64,000 bases of DNA from Gammaproteobacteria bacterium (lineage in GTDB: Bacteria > Pseudomonadota > Gammaproteobacteria > Steroidobacterales > Steroidobacteraceae), in contig PKRE01000002.1 of assembly GCA_017577615.1 (NCBI GenBank), positions 248,001 through 312,000 of the forward strand, given 5' to 3'. Under the pieces are notes generated by a model that was given only the letters and a program-made list of their open reading frames with translations, was not told the DNA's origin and made no database searches. Both the position numbers and the translations under genes were made by a program. Within the stretch, counting starts at the first letter, position 1; every line of letters begins with the position of its first letter. This document shows, piece by piece, positions 25,985 through 34,801 of the stretch.

Positions 25985-26850
25985 TGCCTGAACGTCTGCA
26001 CAAGCTTCTCGCCCAGCACGGTTTCGGCTCTCGGCGCGAGATCGAAAGATGGATGCTCGAGGGCCGTATCCTGCTCAACGGCAAGCGCGCACAGCCGGGC
26101 GATCGCTATCAAGAAGGCGATCGCGTCGAGATCGATGGCAAGGATGTCTCGGCACGGCTCAGGACTGCGAGCGCACCACGCGTGCTCATTTATCACAAGC
26201 TGCAAGGACAGCCGATCGACGCGAAGCCTTCCGAGGACGTGAAGATGCGTTCGGTGATGGAAAGCGTGCCGTCGCTACGCGGTGCGCGCTGGCTGGTCGT
26301 CAACACGATGCAGGCAGGCGATAGCGGCTTGTTGGTGCTCACGAACGACGGTCGCCTCGCCGATGCGTTGCGCCGGCGCGCCGCGACGCTGCCGGCAGCG
26401 TACATGGTCCGTGCTCTCGTGTCTCATCCCGACTTTGCGCTTGAGCGCATTCCGCGCGTCGTTCAATACGACGATGTCGTCGTCGAGTTCGACAGCGTCG
26501 AGCACGCAGGTGGGGAAGGCAGAAACCGATGGTTTCTCGTGAAATCGTCGCGGGCTCATCGACGCGCAGCCGTACGCGCGCTGTTTGAAAGCCGCGGGCT
26601 GAAGGTGAGTCGCGTGATACAGATCAGGTTTGCAGATCTCGAGCTGCCTCGCGACCTGCCGCGAGGCCGCCATCGGGCGCTGTCGGATGAGCAGGTCGCA
26701 GCACTTTATGCGAGCGCAGGGCTCGAGTGGCAGGCACCGACACGCGACGATCGCAGACGCAAACGAAGGGTACCGCCAGACCGTCGGCCGGGCACGAGTG
26801 GAAAACGGCCCAGCTGGCCGTCTATTGGCACTCGAAAGTCCGGCCGTTGA
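25984..26850 (+). CDS. RluB/RsuA-family pseudouridine synthase homologue, catalytic Asp missing
   Basis: A 288-residue protein in the scpA-scpB-rluB position, with an N-terminal S4 domain (ERLHKLLAQHGFGSRREIER) and a RsuA/RluB-type domain. In active members the catalytic motif is GRLDxxTxGLL; here it is NTMQAGDSGLLVLTNDG, so the nucleophilic Asp is Gln at residue 110 (codon CAG, 26311-26313) and Gly-Arg are also lost. The later EGRNREVRRL motif is likewise replaced (SRAHRRAAVRALF). The rest of the fold, including YMVRAL and SRVIQIRFADLELPRDLPRG, is kept and the frame is clean, so this is not a pseudogene by decay. It is probably an RNA-binding pseudoenzyme. A basic C-terminal tail follows. 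GTG start overlaps the scpB stop. Confidence 0.85.
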   Translation: MPERLHKLLAQHGFGSRREIERWMLEGRILLNGKRAQPGDRYQEGDRVEIDGKDVSARLRTASAPRVLIYHKLQGQPIDAKPSEDVKMRSVMESVPSLRGARWLVVNTMQAGDSGLLVLTNDGRLADALRRRAATLPAAYMVRALVSHPDFALERIPRVVQYDDVVVEFDSVEHAGGEGRNRWFLVKSSRAHRRAAVRALFESRGLKVSRVIQIRFADLELPRDLPRGRHRALSDEQVAALYASAGLEWQAPTRDDRRRKRRVPPDRRPGTSGKRPSWPSIGTRKSGR

Positions 26851-27559
26851 TGCCCTTGCTATCGGGCCCAAACAAATACAAATAAGGACCCACGATCGAT
26901 TCAGGTGTCGGCAGCAGGTCGCGATTCTCTGCAGGATAGGCCTGCAGACGCATGTTCGTGCGTACCTTGCCGGGATTGATGCTGTTGACGCGAATCCTGG
27001 TGTTCTCGAGCTCGTCGGCCAGCATACGCATGAGCCCTTCGCAACCCCATTTCGAGACGAGATACGCGCCCCAGAATGCGCGAGGCCGCGCGACGACGCC
27101 GCTCGACGTGAAAACGATCGAGGCATCTTCGGAACGTCGCAGCAGCGGTAGGCACGTACGCGTGAGAATGAAGGGCGAATTGACGTTCACGTGCATCGTG
27201 CGCAGCCATTTGGCGACATCGTAGTGCTCGATTGGCGCGCGCTCGCCCAGCATGCCGGCGTTGTGCAGCAACACATCGAGACGTCCGAACTCCTTCTCGA
27301 TGGCGGTCGCGAGCTGCTCGTATTCTGCGGGCCCGGCCTTTTCGAAATCGAGAGGCAAGATGGAAGGGCGCGGATGACCGGCATTCACGATCGTGTCGTA
27401 TACGCCTTCTAGCTTGCGCACATTGCGCCCGTGCAGGATGACGGTGGCACCGTGCGCTGCGGCGGCCAACGCCACGGCTTTACCGATTCCATCGCTCGCT
27501 CCGGTAATCAGCACGATGCGGTTCTGCAGTAGGTTCGGAGGAGGAGAGTAGCTCAGCAT
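26822..27559 (-). CDS. yciK: YciK-family short-chain dehydrogenase/reductase
   Basis: A 245-residue classical SDR. Cofactor motif TGASDGIGKAVAL, NAG motif (HNAGMLGERAPIEHYD), catalytic Ser in TSSGVVARPRAFWGAYLVSKWG with the YxxxK pair (Y-LVS-K). The start MLSYSPPPNLLQNRIVLITG aligns with E. coli YciK; the ATG at 27559 is 24 codons inside the longest frame. Substrate unknown. Its 3' end overlaps the convergent end of the RluB-like gene by 29 bp. It is the last gene of the leftward mtaD-ubiG cluster; in Pseudomonas yciK follows ubiG-mupP. Confidence 0.9.
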   Translation of the reverse strand: MLSYSPPPNLLQNRIVLITGASDGIGKAVALAAAAHGATVILHGRNVRKLEGVYDTIVNAGHPRPSILPLDFEKAGPAEYEQLATAIEKEFGRLDVLLHNAGMLGERAPIEHYDVAKWLRTMHVNVNSPFILTRTCLPLLRRSEDASIVFTSSGVVARPRAFWGAYLVSKWGCEGLMRMLADELENTRIRVNSINPGKVRTNMRLQAYPAENRDLLPTPESIVGPYLYLFGPDSKGINGRTFECQ

Positions 27560-27631
27560 GGTCGATTGGATACTTGGTAAGGGCTGTGCTGAAGCAGCGG
27601 CAATTGTGACGCGATCATCGGCTCGCTGCAC

Positions 27632-28486
27632 CTACGGATGTCTGCGGCGTGCCTCACGCCACGCAATCCAAGGTTTCTGGAATGCGCTCAGCTCGATGCG
27701 CTCGGTGCCCACGTCGTAGTTGCACGCGGCAATCCGTTTCAACAGCCGTGCGTGCAGCGCCGCGAGCACTCGCAGCGGACGGAGCGATTCATGGGTCCGT
27801 GCGTCGGGTAACGCGGTAAGCAGGGATGTGCGCGCCGAGCGGCTCAGCAGCGCGAGCACCTCCTTCGCGCCTGCATCCAGCTCGGGCGCATCGAGTCGCT
27901 CCGGAGCAATCGCGCGTCGCTCCAGTTCGTCGAGCGGCACGTAGATGCGTCCTTCGTGGGCGTCTTGTCGCAGATCGCGAACGATCTCCGTGAGGCGAAT
28001 ACCCACCCCGATGGAATTGGCGGCGGTCAATGTTGCCGAGTCCACCGAATCGTTCGGCAAGAGTTCCTCCGCCATGAGCTGCGTGAGCGCGCCGGCGCTG
28101 CGTGCGCAATACGCTCGCACCTCACGCTCGTTGAGATAGGTCATCCGCGCCAGGTCCATGTCGGCGGCCACGAGCAGCTCGTGCAGTTTCGCTAGCGAGC
28201 TGCGCGGGGCGCGATGGCGCTCTTGTAACAGACGCGTGGCAGGGTGTTGCGCGACACCGTGCACGAGCCGATCGATCTCGTCGCGCCACCAACGAAGACG
28301 CGTGTGTGCGACATCGTGACTGCTGCTGCGGGCCGCAGCGCGAATCTCGGCATCTACGACGAAAAGCGCGGCGAGCACGTCGCGACGCTCCGCGGGTGTA
28401 TAGAGCAGCGCGAAGTAGCGCATCGACGCAGGCGGCGCCGCCTGGTACACGAGCGAACTGTCGAGCGCAGAGTGGGGAATGACCAT
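27632..28486 (-). CDS. squalene/phytoene synthase family protein, first Asp motif degenerate
   Basis: A 284-residue all-helical protein of the trans-isoprenyl-diphosphate synthase-like family. The second Asp-rich region is present (RLTEIVRDLRQDAHEGRIYVP, D171 and D175) but the first is not: where active enzymes have a DxxxD or DDxxD, this protein reads FVVDAEIRAAARSS. RLRWWRDEI is typical of the branch that contains the mitochondrial complex I assembly factor NDUFAF6, which is thought to be non-catalytic. Either a divergent prenyl-condensing enzyme or an assembly factor is possible; nuoN at the window start shows complex I is present. It sits 15 bp downstream of rmuC. Confidence 0.8.
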   Translation of the reverse strand: MVIPHSALDSSLVYQAAPPASMRYFALLYTPAERRDVLAALFVVDAEIRAAARSSSHDVAHTRLRWWRDEIDRLVHGVAQHPATRLLQERHRAPRSSLAKLHELLVAADMDLARMTYLNEREVRAYCARSAGALTQLMAEELLPNDSVDSATLTAANSIGVGIRLTEIVRDLRQDAHEGRIYVPLDELERRAIAPERLDAPELDAGAKEVLALLSRSARTSLLTALPDARTHESLRPLRVLAALHARLLKRIAACNYDVGTERIELSAFQKPWIAWREARRRHP

Positions 28487-28501
28487 CGCGTGCGAAGCAG
28501 C

Positions 28502-29866
28502 TTAGGCGCGGGCGGCGCCCGTCTCGTCGTGGGTCGACGCCCTGGCGTGATTCTTGTCGAGCTCGTCCTGCGAGGACAACGAGCCGAGCTGGCGCTGAGC
28601 CGCGCCAAGTTGCGGCTCGCGAGTCAGTCGATCGAGCGGCTCAAGCGTCTCGATCTCGCGGTCCGCGCGCACGCCGAGCTCGGTGAACTTGCGAGCGCCT
28701 GGCAACACTTGTCGCTCCAGAGACCCGACGGCGCTATTGAACGAATCAACTGCGCTGCTCAGGTTGCGGCCGAGACGGCTCAGGTGGCTGGAGAACACGG
28801 CCAAGCGGCGGTAGAGGTCTTCGCCGAGCGAGCGAATGGTCGCGGCGTTCTGGGCAAGCGCAAGCTGGCGCCAGCCGTAGGCGACCGCCTTCAGGAGCGC
28901 CACGAAACTCGATGGTGTCGCGATGATGACGTTCTGCCGGATTGCGTCCTCGAGCAGACGAGGGGCTTCGGCGAGGGCCGCGGAGAGAAACTGATCGCCC
29001 GGGATGAAAAGAATGACGAAATCCGGACTTTTCTCGAACTGACTCCAGTAGCTCTTGGCGCTCAGCTGGCGCACGCGCTCGGCGAGCGCTTGTGCGTGAC
29101 GACGCAGAGCAGCCGATCGCTCCTCGTCGGTGGTCGCCTCCATGGCATCGAGATAGGCATCGAGAGGCGTTTTCACGTCGACCACGAGGTCGCGTCCGTC
29201 CGGCATGTGCACGATCATGTCCGGACGCAGCGCGCCTTCGTCGGTCCGCACCTGCGTTTGCTCGACGAAATCGCAGTGCTCGACCATCCCGGCCAGCTCG
29301 GCAAGCCGCCGCAACGTCAGCTCCCCCCACTGCCCACGCACTTCCGGACGCCGCAGCGCGTTGACGAGCGAGCGGGTTTCCTTCTGCAGAGCTTGCTGTC
29401 CGAGCGCCACCGCTTCGAGCGCGTTCTTGAGGCTTCCGAACGTTTCAGCGCGTTCTTTTTCGATGCGCAAGATTTGCTGCTCGGTTTTCTGCAGCGCCTC
29501 TTTGATGGGCGCGAGCATCGCCTCGATCGCTTTTTCGCGCTCACTCAAGGCGGCTGCGGCCGCTTGCTGATGCTGCCCCAGGTGCTCGCGCGCGAGCTTG
29601 AGAAAAAGCTCGCTGTTTGAGCGTAGCGACGCGCTGGCAATTGCATCGAAAGAGGCGCGCACTTGCTCCATGGCGCGCTCCAGCGCGGCGGCGCGTTCGC
29701 GCTCGAGTTGCTCTTCGGTCTTGACCTGCGACTTGAGCACGGCGAGCTCGAGGTGCAGTGCCTCGGTGCGTGCGCGGTGACGCCACGTCGCCCACAGCGC
29801 GCCGACAAGCACCCCTGTGAGGAGCGTCGCAACGGATAGAGAAATCGCAAAGGTCAAGGAAGACAT
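28502..29866 (-). CDS. rmuC: DNA recombination protein RmuC
   Basis: A 454-residue protein related to restriction-like nucleases. An N-terminal membrane helix (about 2-22) and a coiled coil (about 30-165) precede the RmuC domain with LVNALRRPEVRGQWGELTLR, LRPDMIVHMPDGRDLVVDVK (PD-(D/E)xK-like strand) and FVILFIPGDQFLSAAL. RmuC limits DNA inversion between short repeats in E. coli; the mechanism is unsettled. ATG 29866 is preferred over an upstream TTG (29914). ubiG precedes it by 81 bp on the same strand. Confidence 0.92.
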   Translation of the reverse strand: MSSLTFAISLSVATLLTGVLVGALWATWRHRARTEALHLELAVLKSQVKTEEQLERERAAALERAMEQVRASFDAIASASLRSNSELFLKLAREHLGQHQQAAAAALSEREKAIEAMLAPIKEALQKTEQQILRIEKERAETFGSLKNALEAVALGQQALQKETRSLVNALRRPEVRGQWGELTLRRLAELAGMVEHCDFVEQTQVRTDEGALRPDMIVHMPDGRDLVVDVKTPLDAYLDAMEATTDEERSAALRRHAQALAERVRQLSAKSYWSQFEKSPDFVILFIPGDQFLSAALAEAPRLLEDAIRQNVIIATPSSFVALLKAVAYGWRQLALAQNAATIRSLGEDLYRRLAVFSSHLSRLGRNLSSAVDSFNSAVGSLERQVLPGARKFTELGVRADREIETLEPLDRLTREPQLGAAQRQLGSLSSQDELDKNHARASTHDETGAARA

Positions 29867-29947
29867 CCCGAGGCTGCAGTCGTTGGGTCGCAAAGTGAGG
29901 CTTGGGCGGCGCAAAACGCCGACGCCGCCGGCCGTTGGCGTCGTCGG

Positions 29948-30652
29948 CTACAGCTTACGGAACCAAGCAAGATAATTCACGTCGACGTCGGAGCTCAGAC
30001 GGGCGGTGTTTGCGAACGGATCGTATGCGAGGCCGCTGATGTCCTGCAGCTCGAGATCCACGGCGCGTGCCCAGGAAGCTAGCTCGGAAGGCTTGATGAA
30101 CCGCTCGTACGTGTGTGTTCCTCGCGGGAGGAGGTTGAGAACGTACTCGGCGCCCAGAATCGAGAGCAAGTACGACTTCAAGTTGCGATTGAGCGTCGAT
30201 ACGAAGACATCGCCTCCCGGCTTCACGAGCGTGCTCAAGGCTTGCAGCACGCTGCCCGGATCCGGCACGTGCTCGAGCATCTCCATGCAGGCCACTACGT
30301 CGTAGCTCGCCGGGCGCTCGCGAGCATGCTGCTCGGCCGATTGCCGCAAATATTCGATGGAAAGGCCACCCGACAGCGCGTGCAGCTCGGCCACTTCGAC
30401 GGTGAGCGGCGCCAGATCGATACCAGTGACACGCGCACCGAGCTTTGCAAGAGCCTCACTCAGCAGCCCTCCGCCGCAGCCGACGTCGAGAACGTGCTTA
30501 CCCTCGAGCTCGGTGCGGCTCCTCATGTACTCGACCCGAACCGGATTGAGGGCGTGTAGTGGCTTGAACTCGCCGTGACTGTCCCACCAACGCTGGGCAG
30601 CAGCGTCGAAACGAGCCAGCTCGGCAGGATCGTGATTGGAAATGTCCATCAT
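29948..30652 (-). CDS. ubiG: bifunctional 2-polyprenyl-6-hydroxyphenol methylase / 3-demethylubiquinol O-methyltransferase
   Basis: A 234-residue SAM-dependent enzyme that carries out both O-methylations of ubiquinone synthesis. It starts MMDISNHDPAELARFDAAAQ with RWWDSHGEFKPLHALNPVR, then motif I VLDVGCGGGLLSEALA, and the ACMEMLEHVPDPG and STLNRNLKSYLLSILGAEYV segments typical of UbiG. The ATG overlaps the stop of the upstream mtaD-like gene (ATGA), so the two are translationally coupled, and a GGAGTGAGA ribosome-binding site precedes it. Confidence 0.96.
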   Translation of the reverse strand: MMDISNHDPAELARFDAAAQRWWDSHGEFKPLHALNPVRVEYMRSRTELEGKHVLDVGCGGGLLSEALAKLGARVTGIDLAPLTVEVAELHALSGGLSIEYLRQSAEQHARERPASYDVVACMEMLEHVPDPGSVLQALSTLVKPGGDVFVSTLNRNLKSYLLSILGAEYVLNLLPRGTHTYERFIKPSELASWARAVDLELQDISGLAYDPFANTARLSSDVDVNYLAWFRKL

Positions 30653-31962
30653 GCGGATCTCACTCCGGCGATGCGGTCGCGCCAACGTTCAGCGCGCGCA
30701 ATGATGTCGGCGGGATCGAGTCGGGTGAGCCGCGACTCGCTCACGAGCGCGCGTCCGGCCACCCACACATCGGTGACTTGATCGCGTGAGGCTGCAAACA
30801 CGATCTGCGCAGCCACATCGTAGACAGGCTGGGTATGCGGACGGGCGAGATCGAGACAGCACACATCGGCCCATTTGCCAGGCGTCAGCGAGCCGATACT
30901 GTCGCCGAGTCCGAGCGCACGCGCACCGTTGAGCGTCGCAAAGCGTAGCCAGTGATGGGCGTCGAGCCCCATGTGGGCGCTGTGTAGCGCGCGTGCCAGC
31001 AGCGCACCCGTCCTAATCTCATCCAGCATGTCGAGATCATTGTTGCTGGCGGCGCCATCGGTTCCGACAGCGATATTGAGGTCGTGTCCGCTGAATCGCG
31101 CCACCGGCGCGATGCCGTTGCCCAGCTTCAAGTTGGACTGCGGGCAGTGCACGATGCTCACCCCGGCTCGGGCACAGGCATCGATGTCTGTCTCGTCGAC
31201 ATGGATCATGTGCGCGGCGCACAGAAGCGGGGATAACAGGCCCAGCCGCTCGAGCCGCGCGATCGTCCTTTCCTCGCCGTGGAGGGCCTCCGCGGGCGTC
31301 TCGTTGACGTGCATCGTCACCGGCAATTCGAGCTCGTCGGCGAGGCGCCGCACTCGCTCGAGCGTTTCGTCCGCGAGCGCCCAGGGCGCATACGGGGCCA
31401 AGCTCGTGGTGACGAGCGGGTCGCCGCGGTAGTCGTCGTGAAGGCGCAAGCCCTTCTCGAGACATTCACCCGCGGATCCGGCCCATACAGTCGGTTGATC
31501 GAGCACCGGCAGCCCTACACAAGCGCGAATCTGCGCTTCGGCAGCAGTTTGCGCCACGATCTCTGGAAACAGGTGCATGTCCGCGAAGCACGTCGTGCCG
31601 CTCGTGAGCATGTCAGCGATGGCAAGCTGAGTGCCGTCGCGGACGTACTCAGCGTCGACCCACCGCTTCTCGAGCGGCCAGACTTGCACCCTGAGCCACC
31701 GCTCCGTCGACGCGCTCTCGGCCGCACCCCGCAGCAAGGTCATGGCCGCGTGGGTGTGGGCATTGACGAAACCCGGCAGCAGCACGTGGTGAGGGCGATC
31801 GATGAGGTGCTCGGCATCAAATGTGCGGGTAAGGTCTTCGGCAGGACCCACGGCGACGATCCGCCCGGCTCGGATCGCGATCGCATGATGCTCCAGCACG
31901 CGACCGAACGGCTCGATGGGAATGAGCCAACGGGCTCGAATGAGCGTGTCGATCTTGTCCAT
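30649..31962 (-). CDS. mtaD: TRZ/ATZ-family amidohydrolase, probable 5'-methylthioadenosine/adenosine-type deaminase
   Basis: A 437-residue metal-dependent amidohydrolase of the MtaD/SsnA group. Metal ligands are visible: HTH in GFVNAHTHAAMTLLRG, His in LPVTMHVNETPAE, His in LCAAHMIHVDE and Asp in VGTDGAASNNDLDM. The position next to ubiG and gyrA matches P. aeruginosa PA3170, characterised as a 5'-methylthioadenosine deaminase, which supports that substrate; other purine-like substrates remain possible. It is the first gene of the leftward cluster, divergent from gyrA. Confidence 0.85.
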   Translation of the reverse strand: MDKIDTLIRARWLIPIEPFGRVLEHHAIAIRAGRIVAVGPAEDLTRTFDAEHLIDRPHHVLLPGFVNAHTHAAMTLLRGAAESASTERWLRVQVWPLEKRWVDAEYVRDGTQLAIADMLTSGTTCFADMHLFPEIVAQTAAEAQIRACVGLPVLDQPTVWAGSAGECLEKGLRLHDDYRGDPLVTTSLAPYAPWALADETLERVRRLADELELPVTMHVNETPAEALHGEERTIARLERLGLLSPLLCAAHMIHVDETDIDACARAGVSIVHCPQSNLKLGNGIAPVARFSGHDLNIAVGTDGAASNNDLDMLDEIRTGALLARALHSAHMGLDAHHWLRFATLNGARALGLGDSIGSLTPGKWADVCCLDLARPHTQPVYDVAAQIVFAASRDQVTDVWVAGRALVSESRLTRLDPADIIARAERWRDRIAGVRSA

Positions 31963-31989
31963 GCACGCGGATCGCTCTCGAAAGGGCGA

Positions 31990-31995
31990 AGTATA
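31990..31995 (-). promoter_or_regulatory. -10 candidate for mtaD-ubiG operon
   Basis: TATACT on the - strand, 28 bp before the mtaD ATG in the 221-bp divergent mtaD/gyrA gap. No good -35 is visible. For gyrA in the same gap, TTCGGT (32015-32020), 18 bp, TAAACT (32039-32044) is the best weak match. Confidence 0.4.
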
Positions 31996-32183
31996 ACGCG
32001 GAGCTGCCGGGCGATTCGGTTGAACACCTCGAATGTGCTAAACTTTAGCCCTTCGTTGCCCCGGGATCGACTCGCAAATCCCTCGCAGCAAAGTCCTAGG
32101 CTGCCGAGCCGTCTCAACGCGGTTTTTCGTGCAGCTCGCATAGTCGCAACAGGTCGAATCAACAAGCGAACAGAACGCTCTGC

Positions 32184-34754
32184 ATGGCTGAAATCGCGCG
32201 CGAAATACTGCACGTCAATCTCGAAGACGAGATGAAGCGGTCGTACCTCGACTATGCGATGAGCGTCATCGTCGGGCGTGCGCTACCGGATGTGCGCGAC
32301 GGTCTCAAGCCGGTTCATCGGCGCATTCTGTTCGCGATGCACGAGAACAACAACGTCGCGAGCCGCCCCTACGTGAAGTGCGCTCGCGTCGTCGGCGACG
32401 TGCTAGGCAAGTACCACCCGCACGGCGATACGGCGACCTACGATGCGCTCGTACGCATGGCGCAGCCGTTCTCGATGCGCTACATGCTCGTCGACGGACA
32501 GGGTAATTTCGGGTCGATCGACGGCGATCCGCCTGCTGCGTACCGCTACACCGAGTGCCGGATGACCGAGCTTGCATCCGAGCTGCTCGCCGACATCGAC
32601 AAGGACACGGTTGACTTCGTCGACAACTACGATGGCAAGGAACGCGAGCCCGTCGTCCTGCCCACGCGCATCCCCAACCTGCTCGTCAACGGCGCGTCGG
32701 GCATTGCGGTCGGCATGGCGACCAATATTCCACCTCACAATTTGGGTGAGGTCGTCAACGCCTGCATCGCGCTCATCGACGACCCGGACATCTCGATCGG
32801 CGGGCTGATGCAGCACATTCCCGGGCCCGACTTCCCCACGGCAGGCATCATCAACGGCTCCCAAGAGATCGCCACTGCCTACGCCACCGGGCGCGGTCGT
32901 CTATACCTGCGCGCACGCACGACCATCGAAGAGGACGAAAAGGGTCGTCAGGCGATCGTCATCACGGAGCTGCCGTACCAGGTCAACAAGGCGCGTCTGC
33001 TCGAGCGGATCGCCGAGCTGGTGCGCGAGAAGGTCATCGACGGCATTGCTCCGGATGGCTTGCGCGATGAGTCCGACAAAGAAGGCATGCGCGTCGTCAT
33101 CGAGCTCAAGCGCGGTGAAGTCGCGGACATCGTGCTGAACAATCTGTTCAAGCACACGCCGATGGAGACAGTTTTCGGCATCAACATGGTCGCGCTGCAG
33201 GACGGCCAGCCGAAGCTGCTCAATCTCAAGGAAATGCTGGAGGCGTTTCTACGCCATCGGCGCGAGGTCGTCACACGCCGTACCGTTTTCGAGCTGCGCA
33301 AGGCGCGCGAGCGCGCCCACATTCTGGAAGGTCAGGCGGTGGCCCTGGCCAACATCGACGAGGTGATCGCCGTGATCAAAGCCTCGCCGACGCCGGCAGA
33401 GGCGAAGATCGCATTGATGAGCCGTTCTTGGCCCCCAGGTGCCGTGCCGGCGATGCTGGAGCGCGCCGGGCAGGTGGCGACTCGGCCGGACGGGCTCTCG
33501 GAGGCGTTCGGATTGAAGGCAGACGGGTACCGCCTGTCGGACGTTCAAGCTCAGGCGATTCTCGATCTGCGCTTGCACCGCTTGACCAGCCTGGAGCAGG
33601 ACAAGATCTGGCAGGAGTTCCAGGACCTGCTTGCGCAAATCCAGGATCTCGGCGACATCTTGGCGCGTCCGGAGCGGTTGTTGAGCGTCATTCGGGCAGA
33701 GCTCGAGGAAATCCGCGACAAGTATGCCGATCCACGTCGCACGGAGATCGTGCAGGATCATTCGGATCTGACCATCGAGGACCTGATCGAGCAACAGGAC
33801 GTCGTCGTCACCTTGTCGCACGGTGGATATGCGAAGGCGCAGCCTGTCTCCGCTTACCAAGCTCAACGGCGCGGCGGGCGTGGCAAGGCCGCGACGGCCG
33901 TCAAGGACGAGGATTTCATCGACAAGCTGTTCGTCGCGAACACACACGACACGCTGCTGTGTTTTTCCAGCACGGGCAAGCTGTACTGGCTCAAGGTCTA
34001 TCAGCTGCCGCAGGCGAGCCGCGGCTCGCGCGGCAGACCGATCGTCAATCTGCTGCCGCTCCAGGAGGGCGAGCGCATCAACGCGGTGCTGCCCATTCAT
34101 GAATTCGAGGAAAACAAGTTCGTGTTCATGGCTACGGCTCGCGGAACGGTGAAGAAGACGTCTCTTGAAGCCTTTTCGCGACCGCGGCAGGCCGGCATCA
34201 TTGCGATCGAGCTCGAGCCTGGAGACAGGCTCGTTGCCGCGGACATCACCGACGGCACCAAGCAAATCATCTTGTGCTCGAGTGGCGGCAAGGCAATCCG
34301 CTTCGATGAGAGCGACGTGCGACCGATGGGACGCACCGCGACCGGCGTTCGCGGCATCCGCTTGCGGGAAGGAGAGGAAGTCATTTCTCTGATCATCCTG
34401 GATGAGCCGGGCATGATCTTGACCGCCTCCGAGAACGGCTACGGCAAGCTCACACCGCTCGAAGAATTCCCGGTGCACGGTCGCGGCGGCCAGGGCGTCA
34501 TCGCATTGCAGACCACCGAGCGCAACGGTCGCATGGTGGGCGCGTTGCTGGTCAAACCAGACGATGAGGTCATGCTGATCAGCTCCAGCGGCACGCTGGT
34601 CCGTACGTACGTCAGCGAGATCTCGGTGCAGGGACGTAACACGCAAGGCGTGCGTCTCATCCGACTCGATGAAGGCGATCGGCTCGTCGGGTTGGAGTGC
34701 ATCGTGGGTGAAAACAACGAGAACGGGAACGGTGCGGGAACCGACTCAGCCTGA
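32184..34754 (+). CDS. gyrA: DNA gyrase subunit A
   Basis: An 856-residue subunit that cuts and rejoins DNA during negative supercoiling. The catalytic Tyr is in PAAYRYTECRM (Y122). The quinolone-resistance region reads HPHGDTATYDALVRM: position 83 is Thr, as in wild-type P. aeruginosa, and 87 is Asp, so no known resistance substitution is seen. The C-terminal beta-pinwheel carries the GyrA box QRRGGRG near residue 560, which is required for DNA wrapping. Length is close to E. coli GyrA (875), with a short acidic-to-neutral tail. The ribosome-binding site is poor. Confidence 0.98.
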   Translation: MAEIAREILHVNLEDEMKRSYLDYAMSVIVGRALPDVRDGLKPVHRRILFAMHENNNVASRPYVKCARVVGDVLGKYHPHGDTATYDALVRMAQPFSMRYMLVDGQGNFGSIDGDPPAAYRYTECRMTELASELLADIDKDTVDFVDNYDGKEREPVVLPTRIPNLLVNGASGIAVGMATNIPPHNLGEVVNACIALIDDPDISIGGLMQHIPGPDFPTAGIINGSQEIATAYATGRGRLYLRARTTIEEDEKGRQAIVITELPYQVNKARLLERIAELVREKVIDGIAPDGLRDESDKEGMRVVIELKRGEVADIVLNNLFKHTPMETVFGINMVALQDGQPKLLNLKEMLEAFLRHRREVVTRRTVFELRKARERAHILEGQAVALANIDEVIAVIKASPTPAEAKIALMSRSWPPGAVPAMLERAGQVATRPDGLSEAFGLKADGYRLSDVQAQAILDLRLHRLTSLEQDKIWQEFQDLLAQIQDLGDILARPERLLSVIRAELEEIRDKYADPRRTEIVQDHSDLTIEDLIEQQDVVVTLSHGGYAKAQPVSAYQAQRRGGRGKAATAVKDEDFIDKLFVANTHDTLLCFSSTGKLYWLKVYQLPQASRGSRGRPIVNLLPLQEGERINAVLPIHEFEENKFVFMATARGTVKKTSLEAFSRPRQAGIIAIELEPGDRLVAADITDGTKQIILCSSGGKAIRFDESDVRPMGRTATGVRGIRLREGEEVISLIILDEPGMILTASENGYGKLTPLEEFPVHGRGGQGVIALQTTERNGRMVGALLVKPDDEVMLISSSGTLVRTYVSEISVQGRNTQGVRLIRLDEGDRLVGLECIVGENNENGNGAGTDSA

Positions 34755-34801
34755 CCGGCCATCTTTGATAATTCAGTCGTCAACGTCGTCAATCATCAAT
34801 C

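Noticed and set aside
28244..29620. 458-codon open frame antisense to rmuC
   Set aside because: Shadow frame; rmuC has clear family motifs on the opposite strand.
32430..32443. Possible quinolone-resistance change in GyrA (Thr83)
   Set aside because: Thr83 is the wild-type state in Pseudomonas and related groups; Asp87 is unchanged.
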